DNA of 64,000 nucleotides, taken from assembly GCA_022841345.1 (NCBI GenBank), contig JALHRR010000017.1, positions 28,519 through 92,518 of the forward strand, written 5' to 3'. The stretch is from Saprospiraceae bacterium (GTDB taxonomy: Bacteria; Bacteroidota; Bacteroidia; Chitinophagales; Saprospiraceae). Numbering within the stretch: the first letter of the stretch is position 1; every line of letters begins with the position of its first letter. The translations under genes and the position numbers were made by a program. Below are positions 7,515 to 15,807 of the stretch, in pieces. The notes below the pieces were generated by a model. It did not search any database. It was not told the origin of the DNA and saw only the letters and a list, made by a program, of their open reading frames with translations.

Positions 7515-10133
7515 ATGTACACTACTTTGGAAATCGAATCCCGCCAGAACATCCTGACTCCGGATCAACGCTTAAGAGTATTTATCAGCTCTACCATTCA
7601 GGAACTGGCCGAAGAACGCATGGCCGTTAAACAAGCTATTCAAAATATCCAATTGATACCTGTTCTTTTTGAACTTGGAGCAAGAGCTCATGCACCCCGT
7701 AATCTATATCGTCAATACCTGGCACAAAGCCATGTTTTTGTCGGTATTTATTGGAATCGCTATGGATGGATAGCTCCTGAAGAACACATCTCCGGACTGG
7801 AAGATGAATACAATCGTGCCGCGGGTATGCCAAAGCTGATTTATATCAAAGAATCGGACGATCAACGTGAAGAGCGACTCCAAGCGCTGCTTCAACGCAT
7901 CCAGGAAGACGACCAGGTATCGTACAAACATTTCCGGACAAGCGAAGAACTCAGCCAATTAATCATGAGTGATCTGGCCATATTATTAACGGAACGGTTC
8001 AATCTAACCCTACAGCACAATCTGTCCGAAGCTGAATTCAAGCCCTTTCATTCCCTTCCTGCAAAAGCCAACTCCATAGTTGGGCGGGAGCAAAATATTT
8101 CCGACCTGGTCAGCCTGCTTAGTGGTTCTGAAAAACGTTTAGTAACCCTTACCGGGCCCGGGGGTATTGGAAAAACGAGATTAGCATTGGAAACTGGTCA
8201 ACGCTTACAACATCTTTTTCCTCAGGGTGTCGCCTTTGTTCCGCTGGCACCAGTCCGTGACCCGGCCCTGGTCGGCGAAACCATCGCTTATCATTTGGGA
8301 ATGAAAATATCAGGTGCCAATATATTGGAAAGCCTAAAGATTTTTCTCCGCAGTAAATCCTTTCTGCTGATTCTGGATAACTTTGAACAAGTCATCCAGG
8401 CAGCCTCTTTGATTGACGAAATGCTGATAGCCGCTCCTAACCTTAAGGTACTTGTCACCAGTAGAGAACGGCTTTCACTATCCTGCGAGCAGGTATATAC
8501 CGTTTTGCCTTTACCTGATAAAAATGAGGAAGTTGTAGATGAGAATAACGTCTCATTGCCTCCTGCTATCCAACTCTTTTTAGAGCGGGCCCAGGCAGTT
8601 CAGCCTGCATTTACCTTAAACGATCAAAACAGGGATACCATCTATAAAATATGCCACCGATTAGAAGGTATTCCACTGGCTATTGAACTTGCTGCCGGAC
8701 AATTAAACCTGTTTTCACCTGCTGTTTTACTTCAAAGGCTCAGCCAAAGTCTCGATGTTCTGAGCACCAAATTCCGTGATATACCGGAGAGACAAAAAAC
8801 CATTCGAAATACCATTGCCTGGAGTTATGATTTGCTTAATCCATCCGAACAGGAACTGCTTTTAGAGATCAGTGTTTTTCCTTCAGGTATATTCCTGAGC
8901 ACTATAGAAGCCATTCCACTTTCGACAGGTGAGGATGCATTTCTTATTCTTGGATCCCTCCTGGATAAAAGCCTTCTGAATAAAGAGGAATATGGCTTTC
9001 AACCCCGATTCCAAATGCTGGAAAGTGTACGGGAGTTTGCTTTATCCCGGCTAAAAGAAAATTTTATGCTTGAGAGTATGCTTCAGCGTCAGGCAGATTA
9101 TTATGCTGTGGCTTTAAAAGAAATTAAATTACATACAACCACTACTGATCAGGCAGAACTTTTAAAATGTCTGGAAAAAGAACATGCGAATATACGACAA
9201 GCCCTGGAGTTTCTCATGCAGCAAAAGGATTTGAGAAAAGTGACATCAATTGCCTGGAATCTGTGGCTTTTCTGGTGGGTGAATGCCCATACCCTTGAAG
9301 GATATACCTGGCTCAAACGGGCCTGGCAAATTCACAAAGAAGAAAATGTGGACCTGGATGAATATACATTCACCCTCCTCGCATCCAATACGGGCACTAT
9401 GGCTTTTTTGCAACGGGATATAGCTATTTTCCAGGAAACGTTGGGTGCCCATTTGGAACTCATCCTGGCACAGAAAGACGATGAATTGGTAGCTACAGCT
9501 ACATTGATCACAGGTGTGGTAAAAACTATTATCCAGGAATATCAAACCGCAGACCATATGCTGAAAATAAGTCTGGAACGATTCAGAAAAATCAATCTTT
9601 CAACAGGCATCAGTTTAGCGTTGAGTGCACTAGGCAGGAATGCGGTCTATAATGATAATCAAACCGAGTTGGCAAAAGCATATTACAAGGAGAGCATGGC
9701 CATCGCCCGGAGAGATAAGGATGAAATTTCCTTTATTATTACACTTGCAGGATTTGCACTTTGCGAAGTTGTGGAACAGCATTCCAATGCTAAAAACTAT
9801 TTGCGGGAAGGTCTGCTCCTCAGCCAAAGCATTCATTTTTATGAAGCCATTGCGTGGTCACTGGAAATTTGGTCGCTGGTTTCTCTTTTTGAGAACAGAC
9901 CAGACCATGCCATTACCCTCATGAGTGGAGCCGAACAGCTTCGATCAACAATAGAACTCCCTGTTTGGGATGATTTGCAGGCGCTCATTTTCAAGGCAAA
10001 AGAGCAGGTTCAACCACAAATGGATCCGGATGAATACGAAAAATACTGGAGTGATGGGGCCACAATGAGTCTCGAAGAACTGATTGCATACGCTATGGCG
10101 GAACCGGCATCAAAGGACCGTATAGCTGCATGA
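7515..10133 (+). CDS. DUF4062-STAND NTPase (NB-ARC/AfsR-like) with TPR-like C-terminus
   Basis: 872 aa from ATG 7515; the frame is open further up to a TTG at 7461, but that stretch has no coding character. Residues ~18-160 are a DUF4062 domain ('RVFISSTIQELAEERMAVKQ', 'FVGIYWNRYGW', 'GLEDEYNRA'), a TIR-like fold by family knowledge also found at the N-terminus of some animal NACHT proteins. Residues ~188-400 are a STAND ATPase: Walker A GPGGIGKT (214-221), Walker B 'FLLILDNFE' (283-291), sensor 'KVLVTSRERL' (311-320) and the 'GIPLAIELAAG' helix. A winged-helix linker and alpha-helical TPR-like repeats fill ~400-850. The layout (effector, NTPase switch, helical sensor) is that of NLR-like immune or regulatory switches. 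Whether it is anti-phage or a transcriptional adaptor cannot be told from sequence. It stands alone, with no obvious operon partner. Confidence 0.85.
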   Translation: MYTTLEIESRQNILTPDQRLRVFISSTIQELAEERMAVKQAIQNIQLIPVLFELGARAHAPRNLYRQYLAQSHVFVGIYWNRYGWIAPEEHISGLEDEYNRAAGMPKLIYIKESDDQREERLQALLQRIQEDDQVSYKHFRTSEELSQLIMSDLAILLTERFNLTLQHNLSEAEFKPFHSLPAKANSIVGREQNISDLVSLLSGSEKRLVTLTGPGGIGKTRLALETGQRLQHLFPQGVAFVPLAPVRDPALVGETIAYHLGMKISGANILESLKIFLRSKSFLLILDNFEQVIQAASLIDEMLIAAPNLKVLVTSRERLSLSCEQVYTVLPLPDKNEEVVDENNVSLPPAIQLFLERAQAVQPAFTLNDQNRDTIYKICHRLEGIPLAIELAAGQLNLFSPAVLLQRLSQSLDVLSTKFRDIPERQKTIRNTIAWSYDLLNPSEQELLLEISVFPSGIFLSTIEAIPLSTGEDAFLILGSLLDKSLLNKEEYGFQPRFQMLESVREFALSRLKENFMLESMLQRQADYYAVALKEIKLHTTTTDQAELLKCLEKEHANIRQALEFLMQQKDLRKVTSIAWNLWLFWWVNAHTLEGYTWLKRAWQIHKEENVDLDEYTFTLLASNTGTMAFLQRDIAIFQETLGAHLELILAQKDDELVATATLITGVVKTIIQEYQTADHMLKISLERFRKINLSTGISLALSALGRNAVYNDNQTELAKAYYKESMAIARRDKDEISFIITLAGFALCEVVEQHSNAKNYLREGLLLSQSIHFYEAIAWSLEIWSLVSLFENRPDHAITLMSGAEQLRSTIELPVWDDLQALIFKAKEQVQPQMDPDEYEKYWSDGATMSLEELIAYAMAEPASKDRIAA

Positions 10134-10441
10134 ATGTAAAGATAAGTAAGTAATTTACTTCCCTTAATTGTCCTGAATAAACATCCTATCAGTCATTCCG
10201 CCTGTTATTTCCTCTTGAATCAAAACTTGACTATTAATTCACTGTTATTCCCAAAACAATCCCTGTTCCAAACTCTGAACAATTTCAAAACTCATCATAA
10301 TGAAGGCATATGGAATGATCAGATACTTTTGTCTGAAGCGCTGTTCTTATATCGTTCAATTAGTTGTTAAAAAAGTCACCACCAAAACTAAAATATTTAA
10401 TTAATTTAACCCTGTCATTATGAAATCAATATAGCCTCCAA
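10134..10441. other. Intergenic region upstream of the TRIC-type channel gene
   Basis: 308 bp without a convincing gene. A 34-codon ATG frame (from 10301) is present but has no family features. A TACTTTTG box at 10324-10331 matches the Bacteroidota -7 consensus and could drive the downstream gene with a ~105 nt leader; no -33 element is obvious. Confidence 0.4.
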
Positions 10442-11074
10442 GTGCAAATCACTTTCACCACACTCCTGGATTTATTGGGAACTTTCGCTTTTGCGGTCAG
10501 TGGCATAAGGCATGCTTCAGGCAGGCAAATTGACTGGTTTGGGGCGTATATTCTGGGCCTGGTCACTGCTATTGGTGGAGGAACTTTGCGGGACTTATTG
10601 CTGGATGTAACACCTTTTTGGATGTTGGATCCGAAATACTTCCTTACGACCGGGGTAGCACTTGTATCTGTCCTGATATTTAAAGAACGGCTTCTGAAGC
10701 TGGGCAGCACATTGTTTTTGTTTGATACGATTGGGCTTGGCTTATTCACGGTAGTCGGAATAACTAAAAGTATTGATGCCGGACTTCCTTTTTGGGTTTG
10801 TATTATTATGGGTACAATTACCGGAACTGTCGGAGGGGTCATCAGAGATGTGCTTTTGAACCAGGTGCCTTTACTTTTCAGAAAAGACATTTATGCCCTG
10901 GCTTGTGTGGCAGGTGGTGTCATTTATTTTCTTTGCAGGTACTTAAACTTGCCAATGGGAGTTACTGAATCAATAGCTTCACTAACAGTAATAGTATTTC
11001 GCTTAATTGCAGTAAAGTTTCATCTGAATTTGCCTCATTTGCAGGCGATAAAGAGTAAGTCAAAAAGGCTCTAG
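10442..11074 (+). CDS. TRIC-type cation channel / UPF0126 (YicG-like) membrane protein
   Basis: 210 aa from a GTG start at 10442; an ATG just upstream (10420) runs into a stop after five codons, so GTG is the only reasonable start. The protein has about seven hydrophobic segments and the two-fold internal repeat of the family: 'GTFAFAVSGIRHA ... AIGGGTLRDLLLD' (13-55) and 'DTIGLGLFTVVGITKS ... TVGGVIRDVLLN' (95-140). The GGGTLRD and GGVIRD motifs line the pore in bacterial TRIC homologues. Family length is ~200-210 aa, so it is complete. Role: probably a monovalent cation channel in the inner membrane. No operon partner; a T-rich stretch follows the stop. Confidence 0.92.
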   Translation: MQITFTTLLDLLGTFAFAVSGIRHASGRQIDWFGAYILGLVTAIGGGTLRDLLLDVTPFWMLDPKYFLTTGVALVSVLIFKERLLKLGSTLFLFDTIGLGLFTVVGITKSIDAGLPFWVCIIMGTITGTVGGVIRDVLLNQVPLLFRKDIYALACVAGGVIYFLCRYLNLPMGVTESIASLTVIVFRLIAVKFHLNLPHLQAIKSKSKRL

Positions 11075-11188
11075 TGTTTTCGGATTTGATTTTCCTTTTA
11101 CCTTGGCTCTTTTACCTTGGCTCTTTTTCCTTTTTCCTTTCATCTTCCCATTTTTTCCCATCTTTGCCGGTTAAATCCCCCCCCAATC

Positions 11189-11782
11189 ATGAATTTCCAA
11201 ACCTTCAAAGATCAGCTCCCCATCACCCTCTCACGGATATTTCTCGGTGGCAAGAGAAATGTATTGGAACAAGACAAGATAAAGCTGACACAACTTGGAA
11301 AATTGCTGGCCACAGAATTTCCATACCTCATCTTCCGCAGTGGAAATGCAGAGGGCTCTGATGCACTATTTGCAGAAGGAGTTTGCAGTGTGGATCCATT
11401 GAGATTTGAATCCATTTTGCCTTATGAAAATCACAGGAAAAAGAATATTAACCCTTATTCTCAATCCTATTCCATGGATCAGGTTGACCTCGCCGCCGAT
11501 GATGATCTGGTGTATTATACCAAATCAAAGGCGAATTCAAATCTCGTCAACCGATACATGGATGGCCACAAGGACCGTAATGGAATGAAAGCCGCATATC
11601 TCTTTCGGGATACCATGGCTATTATCGGATCCAAATCCATTCCCCTGGATCCTGTTTCATATGCCTTTTTCTATATTGATCCTGCTGACCCACTTGGAGG
11701 CGGAACTGGCCACACCATCAAAGTTTGTCAGGAGAATAAGATACCTTATCTTACTCAGGAAATCTGGATGAGCTGGGTGTGA
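11189..11782 (+). CDS. SLOG-like Rossmann protein of unknown role
   Basis: 197 aa from ATG 11189, chosen over upstream in-frame codons because those lie in low-complexity T/C-rich DNA. Residues ~16-65 read 'RIFLGGKRNVLEQDK ... YLIFRSGNAEGSDALFAEGV', matching the GG..G / RSG.A.GSD.....G pattern of the SLOG superfamily (DprA/LOG-like nucleotide- or ligand-binding Rossmann folds). The rest has 'DDLVYYTKSKANSNLVNRYMDGHKDRNGMKAAYLFRD' and a C-terminal 'PLGGGTGHTIKVCQ' loop typical of the superfamily. By published comparative analyses some SLOG proteins act as nucleotide sensors in conflict systems, but nothing here shows that. It lies two genes after the STAND NTPase; this may be chance. No signal peptide, so cytoplasmic. 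Confidence 0.6.
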   Translation: MNFQTFKDQLPITLSRIFLGGKRNVLEQDKIKLTQLGKLLATEFPYLIFRSGNAEGSDALFAEGVCSVDPLRFESILPYENHRKKNINPYSQSYSMDQVDLAADDDLVYYTKSKANSNLVNRYMDGHKDRNGMKAAYLFRDTMAIIGSKSIPLDPVSYAFFYIDPADPLGGGTGHTIKVCQENKIPYLTQEIWMSWV

Positions 11783-12541
11783 ATACAGAACAATCGGTTA
11801 ATCGGATAACCGCAGGTCGCGCAGTGAGGAACGAACCTCGCGATCGGTTAATCGAAGGGAGGGTGTGGGTGTGGAGTTGTGAGTGCGCTTCGTTAAAGCG
11901 TGTAAGCGTTGAAGCGGAGTTTGAGTGTTGAGTACAGTGTTTGGTGTAAGTTTTGTCCAAACAGCTGGCCTGTATACATGGACGTAGAGACGCAATGCAT
12001 AAGGTTGAGGCGTAGAGGAGCAGGAAGCAGCCGCTTCTGGCTCTTAAGATAAATCAGATTTGAAAATTCGTATGTTGCTGTATCTGTCCCGGATGCAAAA
12101 GCGTCACTTTGACTGCTTGCAGTCAAAAATCGTCACCTTTCGGCGAAGCCAATAGATGTCACCCTGCAAGCGCAGCGCAGCAGGGCGTCACCCGTATTAC
12201 GACTAAAGCCTGTTAGAACGACCCGCACGAACTCCAGATTCTTCTGGGAATTCTGCAACTATTGGCCGGGAGTGATTCTAATCATCACTCATCACTCATA
12301 ATTTCTTAAGCCAGGAGCCAGAAGCTACAAGATAGAAGCGGCTGTTAAATTGGCTGTTAAATCTGTAACCTCCTATATAACACTTTTGCAGAACCCAGAT
12401 ATTCAATAATTTACAATCAACCGAAATGTAAATATTTGGTATAATAATCAAAAACTCAACCTCTTTATGGCTGTTCAATTCTGAAACCTGATCCCCAAAG
12501 CTTTGGGGACGGGGACTGAAATCATAAATCCTCAGTATTAC
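11783..12541. repeat. Repeat island 1: GTCAC-separated hairpins and heptamer repeat
   Basis: No gene. A direct repeat ATCGGTTAATCG occurs at 11792 and 11843. From 12103 to 12191 four GTCAC words (12103, 12132, 12158, 12187; spacings 29, 26, 29) separate short inverted repeats: TTGACTG/CAGTCAA, CTTTCGGCGAAG, and CCCTGC/GCAGGG. This is the reverse-strand version of the GTGAC arrays found at 27.5, 29.0, 30.5 and 61.9 kb. At 12311-12338 four 7-bp words (CCAGGAG, CCAGAAG, CTACAAG, ATAGAAG) lead into CGGCTGTT. Confidence 0.7.
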
Positions 12542-12549
12542 TATCTTTG
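12542..12549 (+). promoter_or_regulatory. -7 box of the 12574 lipoprotein gene
   Basis: TATCTTTG, exact TAnnTTTG match, 25 bp upstream of the chosen ATG. A -33 TTG is not evident. Confidence 0.55.
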
Positions 12550-12573
12550 CCTTTCATCAAAAGAAATTTTCTG

Positions 12574-13509
12574 ATGTTCCGCTCAATCTCCGCCTTCATC
12601 TTCATTTTACTCTTCCTTAGTTCCTGCCATCGCTATCACAAGGTTCTGGAGATTACAGATACTTCTGAATTGAATGGAGTTGCCAGTGCATCCGGATTAG
12701 CGATACACAACGATCATTATTTTGTGATAGGTGATGATTCACCATTCTTGTTTAAAGTGGACAGTCAGTTCAATGTGATTCAAAAATGGCAGATTTACCC
12801 TGCTGATACCTCCAAACTCAAGATTCCCGGCAATGTAAAACCTGATTTTGAATCGCTTGAAAATATAGGGGACAGCATTCTTCTCGTTTTTGGATCCGGC
12901 TCAAAATCCCCTCAACGCGACATTTTTATACGTATCAACCCCAATGATCCTAATGAGGTGGAGACATATTCCATGACAGTATTTTACCAGCACCTCAGGA
13001 ATCAAAAAAACTTGAAAGACACGGAACTAAATATCGAAGGACTTACCGTTCGCAAGAATAAATTATACCTCTTCAACCGCATTCCCAGCCTGATATTTGA
13101 AATGGATTACAGTGCATTTCTGGAACATATTCAGGATCGCTCCAAACTCCCGGCCATCGAAACTTACAGCTACAAATTGCCGGCTATCAATGGTGTCAGG
13201 GCCGGCTTTTCAGGTGTGACTTCTGTAAGTTATATTCCTTACCTGATTTTCACGGCATCCGTTGAAGCGACTGACAATTCCACCCATGACGGAGCTATCC
13301 TCGGAAGTTTTGCAGGCGCCATCAGGCTGAAAGATGATCGCCCCGGCTCTTCCATAAAAACGATCCGGCTGGATACCGGCAACATACCCGTAAAAGTGGA
13401 ATCCATAGGCGTAGAAACCATTCATTCAGACCGGCACATGACTGTCATTTTGGTCACAGACAGTGATGGTAAAGAGTCAATGATTTATAGGTGCAGGATG
13501 AGTTGGTAA
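12574..13509 (+). CDS. Lipoprotein, propeller-like, unknown function
   Basis: 311 aa from ATG 12574; an in-frame TTG at 12547 overlaps the promoter box and is rejected. N-terminal 'FIFILLFLSSCHRY' is a lipoprotein signal with the lipid Cys at residue 18-19. The body has beta-propeller-like strands ('ASGLAIHNDHYFVIGDDSPFLFKVD', 'SLENIGDSILLVFGSGSKSPQRD', 'IEGLTVRKNKLYLFNR') resembling DUF6929/esterase-like phytase families in which a 'G.DDSP' and 'EG' motif recur. Probably exposed in the periplasm or outer membrane. It has its own promoter and is followed by a repeat element 10 bp after the stop, so it is monocistronic. Confidence 0.7.
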   Translation: MFRSISAFIFILLFLSSCHRYHKVLEITDTSELNGVASASGLAIHNDHYFVIGDDSPFLFKVDSQFNVIQKWQIYPADTSKLKIPGNVKPDFESLENIGDSILLVFGSGSKSPQRDIFIRINPNDPNEVETYSMTVFYQHLRNQKNLKDTELNIEGLTVRKNKLYLFNRIPSLIFEMDYSAFLEHIQDRSKLPAIETYSYKLPAINGVRAGFSGVTSVSYIPYLIFTASVEATDNSTHDGAILGSFAGAIRLKDDRPGSSIKTIRLDTGNIPVKVESIGVETIHSDRHMTVILVTDSDGKESMIYRCRMSW

Positions 13510-13519
13510 ATGAAGATAA

Positions 13520-13673
13520 TTTGGGCCTCCCCCCGAAAATTCTGTGCAGATACACGGCAAGCCTTGTATCTGCACAGAATTCCCGGGGTCGCGCTATCCG
13601 CTTTACTTCGCAGAGCCGCATATTCATGCGTCTCTGCTTCGTGCCCGCTACTATCGCTGAGGCAGAGTGAGAG
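13520..13673 (+). repeat. Variable-stem repeat element, copy A
   Basis: Starts TTTGGGCCTCC. Two 28-nt arms (13531-13558 and 13561-13588) form a long hairpin with 3 mismatches and almost no loop. The constant part then reads GGGGTCGCGCTATCCGC, followed by a second hairpin GCAGAGCCGCAT-loop-ATGCGTCTCTGC, and ends TATCGCTGAGGC. Outside the first hairpin it is nearly identical to copies at 18291 and 33601; the stem sequence is unique to this copy. Confidence 0.8.
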
Positions 13674-13818
13674 GGAGGTGAGAAGGTGGGAGTGAGATGG
13701 CAATTTTGTAAGGAATAAATGTGCTCAAAATTTGAAAAATCCAGACTTCTATTAACAGCATTTTTGTTATTTTAGCTGATAATACACAAATTTTATCTTG
13801 ACCTAATTTATTTACACA

Positions 13819-14472
13819 TTGGAAGTCACAAAAAATGACATAGAACAACTCATCGAATTGAGAAAGAAAGACAACTTTTTCAATCATCTGTTAACTGTTT
13901 TATTCAGGGACTATAATTCGAATGGAGACATCAGACAACATGAAATCAGAATTTGGAGGCAACACTTGTGGAATGCATTATTCTATCCGGTTTTTACTTT
14001 CGAACTTAATAAAAACAATCATTTAGTTAAAATCTCAGCCAGATTAAATCCTGTGGGTAGATTCTTTTTAGTAACTGGATTGATCGGGTTTACGTTAGCT
14101 ATCCTGCCGGCAGATATTTTGGATTTTGACTTGCGTTCCGACTTGGGTCTGCCGGTTGTATTAATTTTTTTTATTAGTACCGCTCTACTAATACTCCGGT
14201 TAATATATAGATTTGAAAGGCGAAAACAATTAGAGCTATTTGTAGAGCTTTTGGATATAAAAACAGAACTAATGGAACCTGAAAGTGAATGGTCATTGAA
14301 GAACATCCTTGTAAGACTGATCACTTACCCATTGTGCCTTTTTTTTATTTGGATTAATATTATTTTATTCATTCCTGACGGTGAGTACATTTTTGTTTTG
14401 GGATCACTGCTCCCTGTTGCGATGTATCTAATTGCAGACTTATTATTGATTTTTAAAATTGGAGACTTCTAA
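13819..14472 (+). CDS. Membrane protein of unknown function
   Basis: 217 aa from a TTG start at 13819; there is no upstream ATG in frame and the first internal ATG is far inside, so TTG is inferred. A charged N-terminal ~75 residues ('DIEQLIELRKKDNFF', 'LTVLFRDYNSNGD') precede four hydrophobic segments: about 86-103, 110-130 with a short loop, then 165-183 and 190-212. Between the pairs is a charged helix ('RFERRKQLELFVELLDIKTELMEP' region). No recognised family. Its neighbours are unrelated hypotheticals and no operon is apparent. Confidence 0.6.
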   Translation: MEVTKNDIEQLIELRKKDNFFNHLLTVLFRDYNSNGDIRQHEIRIWRQHLWNALFYPVFTFELNKNNHLVKISARLNPVGRFFLVTGLIGFTLAILPADILDFDLRSDLGLPVVLIFFISTALLILRLIYRFERRKQLELFVELLDIKTELMEPESEWSLKNILVRLITYPLCLFFIWINIILFIPDGEYIFVLGSLLPVAMYLIADLLLIFKIGDF

Positions 14473-14535
14473 CTTCCAATTACTGCTTAATTATATATGT
14501 ATTTTTCCCATTTCAAATCCTGAATCAATATTCAT

Positions 14536-14955
14536 ATGAACGATGACATACTAGAAAAGATCCGCAAAATAGAAGCACTCATCAATGGCGCAACTACAGA
14601 AGGGGAGAAGGAGGCGGCACAAGCTGCTAAGGAAAGAGTCATGCATCATTACAGTCATCTCGATCCACATCGGCATCCGGTAGAATTTTCACTGAAAACT
14701 TCCGGTAAATGGCATCGGCAGCTTTTACTTGCATTATGTAACAAACATGGATTAAAGCCATACAGATATCACAGACAAAAATACACCACTGTGATGGTTC
14801 GCGTGAATGCTGAATATATGGACAAAGTCCTGTGGATGGAATATTTAAAGTTTTCCAATATGCTCTCCGATCTATTCGATGGAATCGCTGACAACCTAAT
14901 CAATCAAATACACGGTGATCAAAGCGAAACTGAGATTTCCGGTAGTTTGGAGTAA
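14536..14955 (+). CDS. DUF2786-like small cytoplasmic protein
   Basis: 139 aa from ATG 14536. The N-terminal ~35 residues ('ILEKIRKIEALINGATTEGEKEAAQAAKERV') match the DUF2786 signature: a short helical hairpin with a 'K.....A....T..E...A' pattern. The rest is His/Arg-rich ('HHYSHLDPHRHPVEF', 'KHGLKPYRYHRQKYTTVMVRV'). Function unknown for the family; some members are phage- or plasmid-borne. No signal peptide or membrane segment. It lies in a run of short hypothetical genes that includes broken ones. Confidence 0.65.
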   Translation: MNDDILEKIRKIEALINGATTEGEKEAAQAAKERVMHHYSHLDPHRHPVEFSLKTSGKWHRQLLLALCNKHGLKPYRYHRQKYTTVMVRVNAEYMDKVLWMEYLKFSNMLSDLFDGIADNLINQIHGDQSETEISGSLE

Positions 14956-15003
14956 TAGAAAATGACGTTTTAAAAATTCCATATCTTCCAAAAATCGCAT
15001 TAT

Positions 15004-15324
15004 ATGCTACCCCAATTATCCACCCTTTTTCAAACACCCCCACAACATTGGGGATTGCGGGTCGAACCTCATTTGTGGGCCGAAATTCAACAGAAAACTG
15101 CTACTGAATTGATGCCAAATACTTCAAATGAATTGGAACAATTGCTTCATTCTCTATTCAGGGAATTGACAGGAGAATTGCAGCTGCGGGGAAGGGTTAT
15201 TTATATAGAATGGTTTAACACAGGTGGCATGTCTTCGGGCTAAGTGAGCGGAGATTTCTGGTTGGACATTGTATTTCCGTTGATTCTGAAGAGGTATGTG
15301 GATTGGGAAGAAATTGGAAACTAA
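15004..15324 (+). pseudogene. Small conserved hypothetical, interrupted by an in-frame TAA
   Basis: From ATG 15004 the frame codes 79 residues ('TPPQHWGLRVEPHLWAEI ... IEWFNTGGMSSG'), then meets TAA at 15241-15243. The same frame continues without other stops for 26 codons (GTG at 15244: 'VSGDFWLDIVFPLILKRY'...) to TAA at 15322. The continuation is amphipathic and Trp/Phe-rich like a real C-terminus, and the 'GGMSSG' end before the stop is an abrupt finish. I infer a single ~106-residue protein with one nonsense mutation. Alternatives are a naturally short protein or stop readthrough. No family name recalled with confidence. Confidence 0.55.
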
Positions 15325-15416
15325 AGTCAGCGGAAGTAAGAGATTGGAGAAAATAAAGAAGACAGAGAATTATTTGGAGCTAATTCAAATTATAAGAAAT
15401 ATGTAATTTTGATGTA

Positions 15417-15659
15417 ATGAAAACACTGATATTAAATATACCTAAAACTGTAGACTTTGATGACAAAGAGGCACGGATGGCTATTGCTGCCAGATTATTT
15501 GAAAAAGGTAAGCTATCCCTTGGTCAGGCAGCCGAAGTAGTAGGAATGTCTAAAAGAGAATTTATGGAAAATCTTTCAAGCTTTGGGGTTTCATTATTTA
15601 ATTATTCACCCTCAGATCTCGATCGCGACTTTGAAAATGCAAAAGGTTATAATCTCTGA
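15417..15659 (+). CDS. UPF0175-family antitoxin, orphan
   Basis: 80 aa. The middle part 'ARLFEKGKLSLGQAAEVVGMSKREFMENLSSFGVSLFNYSPSDLDRD' is the UPF0175 (PF03683) helix-turn-helix core. Family members are antitoxins encoded just upstream of, and overlapping, a PIN-domain (DUF3368-like) ribonuclease. Here the expected toxin start is present (ATG 15637 inside this gene) but only 12 codons survive. The antitoxin itself looks intact, at the usual length. Its retention without a toxin suggests either recent loss or a role as a regulator. Confidence 0.85.
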   Translation: MKTLILNIPKTVDFDDKEARMAIAARLFEKGKLSLGQAAEVVGMSKREFMENLSSFGVSLFNYSPSDLDRDFENAKGYNL

Positions 15660-15675
15660 GCTTATATTGCAATAG
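15637..15675 (+). pseudogene. Remnant of the PIN toxin partnering UPF0175
   Basis: ATG 15637 overlaps the antitoxin's 3' end, as in UPF0175/PIN operons, and reads MQKVIIS, which matches the usual start of DUF3368-like toxins (MxKVIISDTS...). After the seventh codon it departs to ELILQ and stops at TAG 15673-15675. No further PIN motifs (D...E...D) exist in any frame downstream to 15807. Confidence 0.5.
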
Positions 15676-15807
15676 ACCTTGTAGTAAAAAAAAGATGGTA
15701 AGATGATTTTGCAAATTGCCTCCTTCCAGGAAACAAAATATTTTCACCTCACCATCTTCCTGCTAATTATTTCAATAGCAAATTAATCTATCGACCACCC
15801 ATTTAAA

